This document shows, in pieces, positions 53,466-62,479 of a stretch of DNA of 64,000 bases. The DNA lies in assembly GCF_003298775.1 (NCBI RefSeq), contig NZ_QNTQ01000001.1:372001-436000 (forward strand). The letters are read 5' to 3'. The notes under the pieces were generated by a model. The model was not told where the DNA came from, ran no database searches, and worked only from the letters and a program-made list of their open reading frames with translations. The position numbers were made by a program, and so were the translations under genes. The number at the start of each line of letters is the position of its first letter. Position 1 is the stretch's first letter. This DNA is from Rhodosalinus halophilus (lineage in GTDB: Bacteria > Pseudomonadota > Alphaproteobacteria > Rhodobacterales > Rhodobacteraceae).

Positions 53466-54197
53466 GGCAGGTCTCGCCAGCACGAAGGTGTGGATCGAGA
53501 AGACGACCGCGCCGGTCGACGGCAGCCGCAGAAGACACTGGCGCTCCGAACGCAGGTAGCCCGCCCCGGCCGGGACGGGCGCGCGGGGATCGCTCTCGCG
53601 CCGTGGCTGGAACAGCGCGGGATCCTCGTAGGTCAGCAGATTGAAGCGCCACAGCGGACGGCCCGCGCGCACCCCGTCGAACAGGCGCTGCACCCGGCGC
53701 GCGATGTCGCCGTCATAGGCCGCGATCGGCGCGTGGATGCGCACCAGCGGGCGCAGGAATTTCTCCTCCAGCGACCAGCTCGCAGGAAAGCAGAGCACGG
53801 CGGCGGTGAGCACATGCTCGTCCCCGCGCTTCTCCATGACACAGAAATCCTCCTGCGCCAGCCGGCCGACAGTCGCCATCGGGTCGGCGCGGTCGATCGG
53901 CAGGGTCACGCCGTCGGGCCGTGTCACCTCCTCCGCGCCGATGCGATAGCCCGGGCGCCCGTCGAGATGCGCGAGCACCGTGTCGAGCAGCTCCTCCGCC
54001 GCCGGGCGCGCGGCCGGGTCGAGGCGGAGCACCGCGTCGCGCCGCCCGGCGATGAGCCGGTCGCGCAGGGCCATCTGCTGGGCGAAGGCCTCGTCGGCGA
54101 TCAGCCAGTCCGCCGGATCGAGCGGCGCGACGCCCGGAAGGGGGCGCGGCGTCGCGTCGAAGGGCAGCCGGCGCTGGAGGATCGGCCGTTGGCTCAT
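53427..54197 (-). CDS. DUF3445 family protein (heme-dependent oxidative N-demethylase alpha-like)
   Basis: 256 residues matching DUF3445, the family that includes the alpha subunit of a heme-dependent oxidative N-demethylase acting on dimethylamine. Family stretches: DPADWLIADEAFAQQMALRD, LAQEDFCVMEKRGDEHVLTA, AAVLCFPASWSLEEKFLRPL, VRIHAPIAAYDGDIARRVQR, RFNLLTYEDPALFQP and RSERQCLLRLPSTGAVVFSI. The partner subunits are not nearby, so the substrate is uncertain. Its ATG overlaps the preceding methyltransferase stop (ATGA), linking the two. Confidence 0.85.
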   Translation of the reverse strand: MSQRPILQRRLPFDATPRPLPGVAPLDPADWLIADEAFAQQMALRDRLIAGRRDAVLRLDPAARPAAEELLDTVLAHLDGRPGYRIGAEEVTRPDGVTLPIDRADPMATVGRLAQEDFCVMEKRGDEHVLTAAVLCFPASWSLEEKFLRPLVRIHAPIAAYDGDIARRVQRLFDGVRAGRPLWRFNLLTYEDPALFQPRRESDPRAPVPAGAGYLRSERQCLLRLPSTGAVVFSIHTFVLARPASEQEREVGKPLT

Positions 54198-55405
54198 GCC
54201 GGCGCCGGACTGCAGTAGTGCATGAGGCCCCAGTCGCCCAGCACCCTGTCCACCCGCCCCCAGAGCCCGAGAAAGGCGAGCGGCTCCGACCCCGCCTGCG
54301 CCGCGATCTCCGCAAGGCTGCGCCGCCCGTCGATGCGCGCGACGAGCGGCGCGGCGTCCGCGGGCACGAGGTCGTTCATGCTCGCCCCGCCGACCTCGAG
54401 CGTGACACGGCCCGTCCGCTCGATCTGCCGGGCGAGCTTCGCCGCGTCGAGGCCCCGCAGCAGGGGCACCAGCCCCATCTCGCGTCCCCTGGCCCGGGCG
54501 CGGGCGGCGCGGGCGGCCGGGGCGGCATAGACGGCATGGGTGCGGATGGTGCCGCGCAACCTTTCGGCCAGCGCCATGCGCTCGACCTCCCCGAGCGCCT
54601 CGGGCGCGGCGACGCCCTCCGGCAGAAGCCGCGCGAGATCGTAGAGCGCGGGCGTCGCCGGGGCGATCAGCGCCAGCCCCGCGCGCCCGAGCATCGCCGC
54701 GAGTTCGTCGATCGCGAAGGCGCGGTCCTGCGAATGCAGCAGCAGGTCGTAAAACCCCGCATCGCTTGCGAGATGATCCGACAAATGCGGGTTGCGGCGG
54801 AACGGGTGCCCCGCGGGCACCTGTTCCAGTATCCGCCGCGCCCGTGCCAGACGCTCTGCCGGTGGCAGGCCGCCAAGCAGCGCGCGGAACGCCTCCTGCA
54901 ACGGATAGACCCCGCTGCGGCCGTGGGGCGCATAGACCATCAGCCCGATCCCGCCGCCAGGGTCGAGCGCCGCGGCCAGCGCGTCGAAGCCCGTCTGCGG
55001 CTCGGGCAGGTGGTGCAGCACGCCGCAGCAGTCGATGTAATCGAAGCGCCCGAGCTCGGGCGCCGTCAGCAGGTCGCCGGTGACGAAGCGGATACCCGAA
55101 AGGCCGCGCACCGCCGCGCGCCGCTCGGCGATGTCGCGCGCCGCGCGCGAGAGGTCGAGATAGGTGATCTCGGCCGCGCGCCCGTCATGGTCGAGCAGCG
55201 CGGCGAGCTGGATCAGCCCGTCGCCCGTGCCACCGCCGGCCACCAGCACCCGGAAGGGCCGCGACCAGTCCCGCCGGCCGGCGAAAAGGAAATGCTCCAC
55301 CTCCGGCAGCCAGGAGGGCGAGCCCGTGACGAGGCGGCGGCGCTCGTCCTCGGGATCGCGCGCCGGGTAGGGATAGGCGTCGTACTGCTCGGCGATCTCG
55401 CTCAT
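54194..55405 (-). CDS. class I SAM-dependent methyltransferase
   Basis: 403 residues. The N-terminus SEIAEQYDAYPYPARDPEDE is typical of a group of class I methyltransferases; motif I is VLVAGGGTGDGLIQLAAL, followed by ITYLDLSRAARDIAERR and FDYIDCCGVLHHLPEPQTGF. The C-terminal 150 residues form an additional domain (DGRRSLAEIAAQAG) of unknown role. Substrate unknown. It is co-transcribed with the overlapping DUF3445 gene and divergent from dddP (115 bases between starts). Confidence 0.85.
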   Translation of the reverse strand: MSEIAEQYDAYPYPARDPEDERRRLVTGSPSWLPEVEHFLFAGRRDWSRPFRVLVAGGGTGDGLIQLAALLDHDGRAAEITYLDLSRAARDIAERRAAVRGLSGIRFVTGDLLTAPELGRFDYIDCCGVLHHLPEPQTGFDALAAALDPGGGIGLMVYAPHGRSGVYPLQEAFRALLGGLPPAERLARARRILEQVPAGHPFRRNPHLSDHLASDAGFYDLLLHSQDRAFAIDELAAMLGRAGLALIAPATPALYDLARLLPEGVAAPEALGEVERMALAERLRGTIRTHAVYAAPAARAARARARGREMGLVPLLRGLDAAKLARQIERTGRVTLEVGGASMNDLVPADAAPLVARIDGRRSLAEIAAQAGSEPLAFLGLWGRVDRVLGDWGLMHYCSPAPA

Positions 55406-55519
55406 GCGGCCCCCCCTGCCCGCTCGCGGGTCGGAAAACGACATGCGCGCGTGTCGCGCGCAGGCGGCCGCCGGCCGCGCCGCGATGCTGCAATGGCGGG
55501 TGAGGACGGAGGCCACGCC

Positions 55520-56863
55520 ATGAACACCCATTTCCGCGACACCCGCAAGATCGACCCCTCGCGCGGCGCGACGCTGGGCGACGGCAGCCCCAACGACGCC
55601 GACCGCGTCGAGATCGGGCCGACGCAGCTCGCCTTCCGGGAATGGGAGGCGGCGGGCCTCGCGCTGCCCGACCTCGCCGAGATGCGCCGCTATCGCTGGC
55701 GCCGGCTCACGGATCACGTCGTGGCGCGGGACTATGGCGGGCTGCTGCTCTTCGACCCGCTCAACATCCGCTACGCCACCGATTCCACCAACATGCAGCT
55801 CTGGAACACGCACAACCCGTTCCGGGCGCTGCTGCTCTGCGCCGACGGGCACATGGTGCTCTGGGATTACAAGAACGCGCCCTTCCTGAGCGGATTCAAT
55901 CCCCTGGTGCGCGAAGTCCGCTCCGGCGCGGACCTCTTCTACTTCGACCGGGGCGACAAGGTGGACGTGGCGGCCGACGCCTTCTCGCACGAGCTGCGCG
56001 ACCTTGTAGCCGAGCATGGCGGCGGCAACATGCGTCTCGCGGTGGACAAGATCATGCTGCACGGGCTGCGCGCGCTGGAGGCCGCGGGCTTCGAGATCAT
56101 GGAGGGCGAGGAGGTCACCGAGAAGGCGCGCAGCGTCAAGGGGCCAGACGAGATCCGCGCCATGCGCTGCGCCGCGCACGCCTGCGAGGCGGCCGTGGCC
56201 GAGATGGAGCGCTTCGCCCGCAGCCGCGTGCCCGTGGGCGGCGTCAGCGAGGACGACATCTGGGCGGTGCTCCACGCCGAGAACATCCGCCGCGGCGGCG
56301 AGTGGATCGAGACCCGGCTGCTGGCCTCCGGCCCGCGCACCAACCCCTGGTTCCAGGAATGCGGGCCAAGGATCGTGCAGGACAACGAGATCGTGGCCTT
56401 CGACACGGATCTCGTGGGCGCCTACGGCATCTGCGTGGACATCTCGCGCACCTGGTGGGTGGGCGAGGCCCCCCCGCGGCCGGACATGATCGACGCCATG
56501 CGCCACGCGCACGAGCACATCATGACGAACATGGAGATGCTCAGGCCCGGCGTGCACATGCGTGAACTCTCGGAGAACTGCCACCGCCTGCACGACAAGT
56601 ATCAGGCGCAGAAATACGGCTGCATGATGCACGGCGTCGGCCTCTGCGACGAGTGGCCGCTGATCGCCTATCCCGACCGGCTGGTGGAAGGCGCCTTCGA
56701 CTATCATCTCGAACCCGGCATGGTGCTCTGCGTCGAGGCGCTGGTGGGCGAGGTGGGCGGCGATTTCTCGATCAAGCTCGAGGATCAGGTGCTGATCACC
56801 GAGGACGGGCACGAGAACCTGACCGCCTCCCCCTTCGATCCGCGGCTCATGGGCACGGCATGA
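55520..56863 (+). CDS. dddP: dimethylsulfoniopropionate (DMSP) lyase DddP
   Basis: 447 residues, metallopeptidase (M24) fold recruited to split DMSP into dimethyl sulfide and acrylate. The sequence follows DddP from end to end (DTRKIDPSRGATLGDGSPND; RYATDSTNMQLWNTHNPFRA; MHGVGLCDEWPLIAYPDRLV). The six metal ligands known from DddP structures, Asp295, Asp297, Asp307, His371, Glu406 and Glu421, all fall at exactly those numbers here, so the enzyme should be active. M24 peptidases such as creatinase or Xaa-Pro dipeptidase are ruled out by this close match. Single gene on the plus strand; a palindromic repeat follows the stop. Confidence 0.96.
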   Translation: MNTHFRDTRKIDPSRGATLGDGSPNDADRVEIGPTQLAFREWEAAGLALPDLAEMRRYRWRRLTDHVVARDYGGLLLFDPLNIRYATDSTNMQLWNTHNPFRALLLCADGHMVLWDYKNAPFLSGFNPLVREVRSGADLFYFDRGDKVDVAADAFSHELRDLVAEHGGGNMRLAVDKIMLHGLRALEAAGFEIMEGEEVTEKARSVKGPDEIRAMRCAAHACEAAVAEMERFARSRVPVGGVSEDDIWAVLHAENIRRGGEWIETRLLASGPRTNPWFQECGPRIVQDNEIVAFDTDLVGAYGICVDISRTWWVGEAPPRPDMIDAMRHAHEHIMTNMEMLRPGVHMRELSENCHRLHDKYQAQKYGCMMHGVGLCDEWPLIAYPDRLVEGAFDYHLEPGMVLCVEALVGEVGGDFSIKLEDQVLITEDGHENLTASPFDPRLMGTA

Positions 56864-56874
56864 GCCTCCGGGCG

Positions 56875-56921
56875 CCAAGCGGTTTGGAAACCGCTTGGCA
56901 AGCCGCTTTTCAAGCGGCTTG
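56875..56921. repeat. two tandem inverted repeats after dddP
   Basis: 56875-56898 is an inverted repeat with 11-base arms (CCAAGCGGTTT and AAACCGCTTGG, two-base centre); 56899-56921 has ten-base arms (CAAGCCGCTT and AAGCGGCTTG, three-base loop). Composition and tandem layout match the pair at 24585-24628. It may act as an RNA hairpin at the end of dddP; there is no T-run. Confidence 0.8.
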
Positions 56922-57022
56922 GCTCCGCACAGGTCACCGGCGCGCGAGATCGGCGCACGCCCGGTTGCGCCCGGCGTGCACGCCCGACAGGTTTCGGCCC
57001 GACGGCAGCCGGGAGAGCGCGA

Positions 57023-58240
57023 ATGCAGAGCGAACGCTTCACCTTCGAAGGACATGACGGGCACGCCCTCGACGCGCGGCTCGAACTGCCTGCAGGCCGG
57101 CCATCGGCCACGGCGCTTTTCGCGCATTGCTTCACCTGCGGCAAGGACATCGCCGCCGCGCGCCGGATCTCGCGGCGCCTCGCGGCGATGGACATCGCGG
57201 TGCTGCGCTTCGACTTCACCGGGCTCGGCCATTCGGAGGGCGAGTTCGCCAACACCTCCTTCACCTCGAACATCGAGGATCTGGTCGCTGCCGCCGAGGC
57301 GCTCGCGGCGCGCGGGCTCGCCCCCTCGCTGCTCATCGGCCACTCGCTCGGCGGAGCCGCGGTGCTGCGCGCGGCGCGCCGGATCGAGAGCGCGCGCGCC
57401 GTGGCGACGATCGGTGCGCCCTGCGACCCGGATCACGTCACCCACAATTTCGGCGCCCACCTCGACGAGATCCGCGCGGCCGGCTCCGCGAAGGTCGATC
57501 TGGGCGGCCGCCCTTTCACGATCACCCGCAGGTTCCTCGAGGATGTCGAGGGCGCCAGCCTCGTGGAGGACATCCGCGCGCTCGGCCGGGCGCTTCTGGT
57601 GATGCACGCGCCGCTCGATCAGGTGGTGGGCATCGAGAACGCGGCCCGCATCTTCGCCCATGCGAAACACCCCAAGAGCTTCGTGACGCTGGACGACGCC
57701 GATCACCTCGTCAGCCGCGCGCGCGATGCCGACTACGCCGCCTCGGTCATTGCGGCCTGGGCGCGGCGCTACCTCGAGCTTCGGCAGCCCGAGCCGCCCG
57801 CCGACGCGCCCGAGGGCGTCGTGCGCATCACCGAAGCCGACCCGAACGGCTTCCTGCAGGACATCCAGTCAGGGCCATGGCACCACGCGCAGGCCGACGA
57901 GCCCGAGGACTTCGGCGGCACGAACCGCGGCATGTCGCCCTACGGATTTCTGGCCGCGGGGCTCGGCGCCTGCACCTCGATGACCATCCGCATGTACGCC
58001 CGGCGCAAGGGCTGGTCGCTCGAGCATGTCTCGGTGGACGTGACCCACGACAAGATCCACGCCGAGGACGCCGCGCAGGGCGAGGACCGCAAGGTGGACG
58101 TGTTCCGCCGCGTGATCCGGCTGACGGGCGAGTTGTCCGGCGAGCAGCGCGCCCGCCTGATGGAAATCGCCGACCGCTGCCCGGTGCACCGCACGCTCGA
58201 GCGGTCGAGCCGCGTCGAGACGGTGGCGGCCGAGGGCTGA
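57023..58240 (+). CDS. alpha/beta hydrolase fused to an OsmC-family domain
   Basis: 405 residues in two parts. Residues 1-255 are an alpha/beta hydrolase with the nucleophile elbow LLIGHSLGGAAVLRAARR, FDFTGLGHSEGEF and a C-terminal His in LDDADHLVSRARDA. Residues about 270-405 are an OsmC/Ohr-type domain with its two reactive cysteines in LAAGLGACTSMTIRMYARRK and EIADRCPVHRTLERSSRV, a thiol-dependent peroxidase fold. The fusion is known in bacteria, but its substrate is unknown; detoxification of an organic (hydro)peroxide or thioester is a reasonable guess. Start ATG 57023. Confidence 0.88.
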   Translation: MQSERFTFEGHDGHALDARLELPAGRPSATALFAHCFTCGKDIAAARRISRRLAAMDIAVLRFDFTGLGHSEGEFANTSFTSNIEDLVAAAEALAARGLAPSLLIGHSLGGAAVLRAARRIESARAVATIGAPCDPDHVTHNFGAHLDEIRAAGSAKVDLGGRPFTITRRFLEDVEGASLVEDIRALGRALLVMHAPLDQVVGIENAARIFAHAKHPKSFVTLDDADHLVSRARDADYAASVIAAWARRYLELRQPEPPADAPEGVVRITEADPNGFLQDIQSGPWHHAQADEPEDFGGTNRGMSPYGFLAAGLGACTSMTIRMYARRKGWSLEHVSVDVTHDKIHAEDAAQGEDRKVDVFRRVIRLTGELSGEQRARLMEIADRCPVHRTLERSSRVETVAAEG

Positions 58241-58305
58241 GGGCCGCTTGTCTCGGCCCGGCGTCCGGTCTAGACCGCGCGCCGATCGCTCACGAGGTGC
58301 CGCCC

Positions 58306-59619
58306 ATGATCCCCCGCTATTCCCGCCCCGAGATGGTCGCCGTCTGGTCGCCGGAGACGCGCTTTCGCATCTGGTTCGAGATCGAGGCGCACGCGGGCGA
58401 CGCGATGGCCGCGCTCGGCGTGATCCCGAAGGAGAACGCCGAGGCGGTCTGGCGCGCCAAGGACGCGCAGTTCGACGTGGACCGCATCGCCGAGATCGAG
58501 GCAGTCACGAAGCATGACGTCATCGCCTTTCTCACCCACCTGGGCGAGATCGTGGGCCAGGACGCCGCGCGCTTCGTCCACCAGGGCATGACGAGTTCGG
58601 ACGTGCTCGACACCTGCCTCAACGTGCAGCTCACCCGCGCCGCCGACATCCTGATCGCGGACGTGGACGCGCTGCTCGCGGCGCTGAAGCGCCGCGCCTT
58701 CGAGCACAAGGAGACGGTGCGCATCGGCCGCAGCCACGGCATCCACGCAGAGCCCACCACGATGGGCCTGACATTCGCCCGCTTCTACGCCGAGATGGAC
58801 AGGGGCCGCCGGCGCCTCGTCGCTGCGCGCGAAGAGATCGCCACCGGCGCGATCAGCGGGGCCGTCGGCACCTTCGCCAACGTCGATCCCAGGGTCGAGG
58901 AACACGTCTGCGCAAAAATGGGCCTCGCGCCCGAGCCGATCAGCACCCAGGTCATCCCGCGGGACCGGCACGCGGCCTTCTTCGCCGCGCTGGGCGTCGT
59001 GGCCAGTTCGATCGAGAACGTCGCCACCGAGATCCGGCACATGCAGCGCACCGAGGTGCTGGAGGGCGAGGAGTTCTTCAGCCAGGGCCAGAAGGGCAGC
59101 TCGGCCATGCCGCACAAGCGCAACCCGGTGCTGAGCGAGAACCTCACCGGCCTCGCGCGCCTCGTGCGCTCGGCGGTGATCCCCGCGATGGAGAACGTGG
59201 CGCTCTGGCACGAGCGCGACATCAGCCATTCCTCGGTCGAGCGGGTGATCGCGCCCGATGCCACCGTGACGCTCGACTTCGCGCTCGCGCGGCTCACGCA
59301 GGTGATCGACAAGCTGGTGATCTACCCCGAGCGGATGCGCGAGAACATGGACCGCTACAAGGGCCTGGTGATGAGCCAGCGGGTGCTGCTCGCGCTCACC
59401 CAGGCGGGCGTCAGCCGGGAGGACGCCTACGCCATGGTGCAGCGCAACGCGATGAAGGTCTGGGAAGAGGGGCGCGACTTTCAGACCGAACTGATGGCCG
59501 ATGAAGATGTGGTCGGCGCGCTCGGAAAAGAGGCGATCGCGGCGCAGTTCGACCTCGGCTATCACCTCGCGCAGGTGGACACGATCTTCGAGCGGGTTTT
59601 CGGCACCGCGCGCGTTTGA
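58306..59619 (+). CDS. purB: adenylosuccinate lyase
   Basis: 437-residue enzyme of purine synthesis that removes fumarate from SAICAR and adenylosuccinate. The superfamily signature GQKGSSAMPHKRNPVLSENL is intact, the general acid histidine is in IGRSHGIHAEPTTMGLTFAR, and FVHQGMTSSDVLDTCLNVQL and HERDISHSSVERVIAPDA are standard. Start ATG 58306. Followed 51 bases later by a small secreted-protein gene. Confidence 0.96.
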   Translation: MIPRYSRPEMVAVWSPETRFRIWFEIEAHAGDAMAALGVIPKENAEAVWRAKDAQFDVDRIAEIEAVTKHDVIAFLTHLGEIVGQDAARFVHQGMTSSDVLDTCLNVQLTRAADILIADVDALLAALKRRAFEHKETVRIGRSHGIHAEPTTMGLTFARFYAEMDRGRRRLVAAREEIATGAISGAVGTFANVDPRVEEHVCAKMGLAPEPISTQVIPRDRHAAFFAALGVVASSIENVATEIRHMQRTEVLEGEEFFSQGQKGSSAMPHKRNPVLSENLTGLARLVRSAVIPAMENVALWHERDISHSSVERVIAPDATVTLDFALARLTQVIDKLVIYPERMRENMDRYKGLVMSQRVLLALTQAGVSREDAYAMVQRNAMKVWEEGRDFQTELMADEDVVGALGKEAIAAQFDLGYHLAQVDTIFERVFGTARV

Positions 59620-59670
59620 TTTGCCCCTGCGGCATGCTACCTTCTGCGCACGTTCCAACGGGAGAGTGCA

Positions 59671-59832
59671 ATGACCAGTGTGAAAACCCTTGTCGTCGCG
59701 GCGGCGCTGTCGGTCGTCCCGGCAATCTCGATGGCCCTGTGCGGCGGCAAGTCGCATCAGGCGATGTCCTGCGCCGAAGGCATGGTCTGGGACGCGCAGC
59801 AGCAGGCCTGCGTCCAGCAGGTCACGAGCTGA
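59671..59832 (+). CDS. small secreted cysteine-containing protein, unknown function
   Basis: 53 residues: a signal peptide (MTSVKTLVVAAALSVVPAIS) and a short mature part with three cysteines (ALCGGKSHQAMSCAEG, QQQACVQQVTS). Preceded by GGGAGAG seven bases before ATG 59671 and followed by a terminator, which supports a real gene. The Cys pattern and AEGMVWDAQQQAC resemble small chitin-binding-like modules, but too little is present for a firm family call. Similar small genes downstream of purB are seen in related bacteria. Confidence 0.7.
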   Translation: MTSVKTLVVAAALSVVPAISMALCGGKSHQAMSCAEGMVWDAQQQACVQQVTS

Positions 59833-59871
59833 CCGACAGACGGACTTACCTCGAACGTCATGCGACGGAAG

Positions 59872-59895
59872 GGCGGCCCCGCGGGGCCGCCTTTT
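59872..59895 (+). terminator. Rho-independent terminator after the purB-linked small gene
   Basis: Nine-base-pair stem GGCGGCCCC and GGGGCCGCC around GC, followed by TTTT, 39 bases after the small gene's stop. Confidence 0.85.
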
Positions 59896-59995
59896 CATTT
59901 CGACGGCCGCACGAGACCGCGGCCGCGTCCCCGTTCAGGCTTTCTTCACGCGGGGGTGCTTCGATGCGACCAAACCGCCGGAGACCGCCGCCTGA

Positions 59996-61072
59996 ATGGA
60001 TCGTCAGCCACAGCTCGCCCCGCCCGGGCTGCCCGCCGCCTCGCAGCGGGCAGAGTCCCGCTCGCCCGCCCTCACCCGCCGGCAAAAGGCGGCGATCATC
60101 GTGCGCCTGCTGCTGACCGAGGGCGCCGACCTGCCGCTCGCGCAGCTGCCCGAGCCGATGCAGGCCGAGCTCACCGACGCGATGGCGCGCCTGCGCATCG
60201 TGGATCGCGCGACGCTGGAGCAGGTGGTGCGCGAATTCATCGACGAGCTGGAGGCAGTCGGTCTCGCCTTTCCCGGCGGCATGGCCGGCGCGCTCTCCCT
60301 GCTCGACGGGCGGATCAGCCGCCACACCGCGGAGCGCATCCGCCGCGAGGCCGGCGTGCGGCAGACGGGCGACCCCTGGGCACGGCTGCGCGCCCTCAGC
60401 GTCGAGGAGCTTGTGCCCTTCGCACAGCAGGAGAGCACCGAGGTCGCTGCGGTGCTGCTCTCGAAGCTCGATGTCTCCAAGGCCGCGGAGCTTCTGGGCA
60501 AGCTGCCGGGGGAGCACGCCCGCCGCATCACCTACGCCGTGTCGCTCACCGACGGCATCACGCCAGAGGCCGTGGAGCGGATCGGCGTTAGCCTCGCCGC
60601 GCAGATCGACGCGCGCCCGCCGCGGGCCTTCGACGAAGAGCCGGTCAAGCGGGTCGGCGCAATCCTCGACTCCACCGCGGCCGCCACCCGCGACGAGCTG
60701 CTCGAGGGGCTCGAGGCGACGGACCGCGCCTTCGCCACGCAGGTGCGGCAGACGATCTTCGCCTTCGCCGACATCCCCGCGCGGCTCGACCGGCAGGACG
60801 TGCCGAAGGTGATGCGCGGGCTCGAGCAGCCCCGGCTCGTCGTCGCTCTCGCCGGCGCGCAGGCGGCCGGTCTGACGGAGGTGGTCGATTTCCTCCTCTC
60901 CAGCTTGCCCGGCCGCCTCGCCGGCACCCTGCGCGAGGACATGGAGGCGCGGGGCGCCCCTGACGCGGCCGATGGCGACGCCGCGATGACCGCTGTGGTG
61001 ACAGCGATCCGGCGCCTGGAGGCGGCGGGCGAGGTCAAGCTCGCCGCGCCGCCCGAGGACGCGGACGGCTAG
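59996..61072 (+). CDS. fliG: flagellar motor switch protein FliG-like
   Basis: 358 residues. N-terminal LTRRQKAAIIVRLLLTEGAD is the FliG start; the middle domain reads EELVPFAQQESTEVAAVLLS, KLDVSKAAELLGKLPGEHAR; the C-terminal torque-helix region includes ELLEGLEATDRAFATQVRQT and FAFADIPARLDRQDVPKVMR, with the charged residues expected for stator contact. FliG joins the MS ring to the C ring of the flagellum. No other flagellar gene is in the window, so it is an orphan copy; it could be the sole FliG of a motile strain or a diverged relative. Start ATG 59996. Confidence 0.83.
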   Translation: MDRQPQLAPPGLPAASQRAESRSPALTRRQKAAIIVRLLLTEGADLPLAQLPEPMQAELTDAMARLRIVDRATLEQVVREFIDELEAVGLAFPGGMAGALSLLDGRISRHTAERIRREAGVRQTGDPWARLRALSVEELVPFAQQESTEVAAVLLSKLDVSKAAELLGKLPGEHARRITYAVSLTDGITPEAVERIGVSLAAQIDARPPRAFDEEPVKRVGAILDSTAAATRDELLEGLEATDRAFATQVRQTIFAFADIPARLDRQDVPKVMRGLEQPRLVVALAGAQAAGLTEVVDFLLSSLPGRLAGTLREDMEARGAPDAADGDAAMTAVVTAIRRLEAAGEVKLAAPPEDADG

Positions 61073-61539
61073 GGCGTGTTGCTCATAAACGGAAACGGTT
61101 CGACGACGGGCCCGCGACCGCCCGGGTGGGCGCGGCACGCGCCCGCCTTGGGGGCGGGCGGGCGCGTGCCCGCCGCAGGCACGACGGGCAGGTGAATCCG
61201 ATCTGTGGAAACAGGTTCCGGGGCGCCGGCGGGCCGCACAACCCGCGCGCCGCGCACGCTCGGCCGCGCGAGACCGCGGCCGCGCCGCCCGCAGAAGGCC
61301 CCGCCGCCCGTCGATCCGCGCCACCGGCCAGGCAAGTCGCGCAAGAGCGCCAGCCACCGGCGTGCGCCGCCAGGACGCCGGTGTCGCCGTCGCGGCGCGG
61401 CGGCACGGCGCCCGGCACAGGGCCGGTTGAGCAGGGCTTCGCGTCGGGACATGCGGGCGGCGCCGGCCGGCTCGCGATCCGGCGCCTCACCCCGTCGCCC
61501 GGCATGGACAGCCGACGCGCCCGCGCCTAGGGTCGCGCC
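61073..61539. other. 467-base GC-rich stretch without a recognisable gene
   Basis: Between the fliG-like stop and the EamA transporter start. A minus-strand reading frame of 140 codons (61083-61505) is open but Arg/Ala/Pro-rich and like no family I know, as expected from chance in such GC-rich DNA. No clear promoter or terminator could be read. It may hold a decayed gene. Confidence 0.5.
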
Positions 61540-62469
61540 ATGCCGCCGCCCGCCGTCCCTCCGCCGCTGCCGACACCCGACCCGGCCATGCAGCCGCCGC
61601 CGCGCAGGTTCGCCGCGCCGGGCAGCGCCGCGCGCGCCATTCTGCTGATGATCGGCGCGGTCTTCTGCTTCACGCTGATGGACGCGATCGCCAAGGCCCT
61701 GACCAACCGCATCGGCCTCGTCCCGACGCTCTGGGTGCGCTACCTGGGCCAGACCCTCGTGGTGCTGCTGATGGTCGCGCCGCGCCTGACCAGCGTGCTG
61801 CGCACGCGCTACCCGCGCCTGCAGATCCTGCGCTCGATCTATCTGCTCTGCGCGACGGCGCTCTTCTTCTGGGGCCTCGCAAACATCGGCATCGCGCAGG
61901 CCGCTGGCATCATGAACGTAAATCCGCTGCTCATCACGCTGGGCGCGGCGCTCTTTCTGGGCGAGCGGATCGGGCCGCGCCGGGCGCTGGGCGTGCTCGC
62001 CGCGCTGGGCGGCGCGCTGATGATCATCCGCCCGGGAACGGAGGTCTTCTCGCCCTATGCGCTGCTGCCGCTGGGCGCCGCCTGCTTCTATTCCGCCTAC
62101 GCGCTGACGACCCGCTTCGTCGGCCGCGACGAGGATCGCTGGACCTCGCTGGTCTATACCGGATTGCTGGGCGCGGTGGTGCTGACATGCCTGGTGCCGT
62201 TCCACTGGCCCGCGTTCGACCGCAGCTCGCTGTTGCTGGTGGGCGCGATCGCGGTGGTCGCGACGCTCGGGCAGCTTCTGCTCATCACCGCGCTGCAGCA
62301 GGGCGAGGCAGGGCTGGTCGCGCCCTTCTCCTACACGGGGCTGCTTTTCGCGACCGTGTGGGGGCTGATCTTTTTCGCCGAGGTGCCCGATCTGTGGACG
62401 CTCGCGGGCATGGCGGTGATCGCCGGGGCGGGCGTCTACGTCTGGCACCGCGAGACGCGGGGGGCCTGA
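61540..62469 (+). CDS. EamA/DMT-family transporter
   Basis: 309 residues with a proline-rich cytoplasmic N-terminus (about 30 residues) and ten membrane helices in two EamA repeats. Typical segments: AILLMIGAVFCFTLMDAIAK, RSIYLLCATALFFWGLANIG, GIMNVNPLLITLGAALFLGE and GLVAPFSYTGLLFATVWGLI. Such carriers export or import metabolites or amino acids; substrate unknown. It is followed by an acyltransferase gene after ten bases on the same strand. Confidence 0.9.
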   Translation: MPPPAVPPPLPTPDPAMQPPPRRFAAPGSAARAILLMIGAVFCFTLMDAIAKALTNRIGLVPTLWVRYLGQTLVVLLMVAPRLTSVLRTRYPRLQILRSIYLLCATALFFWGLANIGIAQAAGIMNVNPLLITLGAALFLGERIGPRRALGVLAALGGALMIIRPGTEVFSPYALLPLGAACFYSAYALTTRFVGRDEDRWTSLVYTGLLGAVVLTCLVPFHWPAFDRSSLLLVGAIAVVATLGQLLLITALQQGEAGLVAPFSYTGLLFATVWGLIFFAEVPDLWTLAGMAVIAGAGVYVWHRETRGA

Positions 62470-62479
62470 GCGAGCGACG

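Noticed and set aside
61083-61505. Minus-strand open frame of 140 codons with a CPSC motif
   Set aside because: Low-complexity Arg/Ala/Pro sequence, no recognisable family or ribosome site; expected by chance at this GC content.
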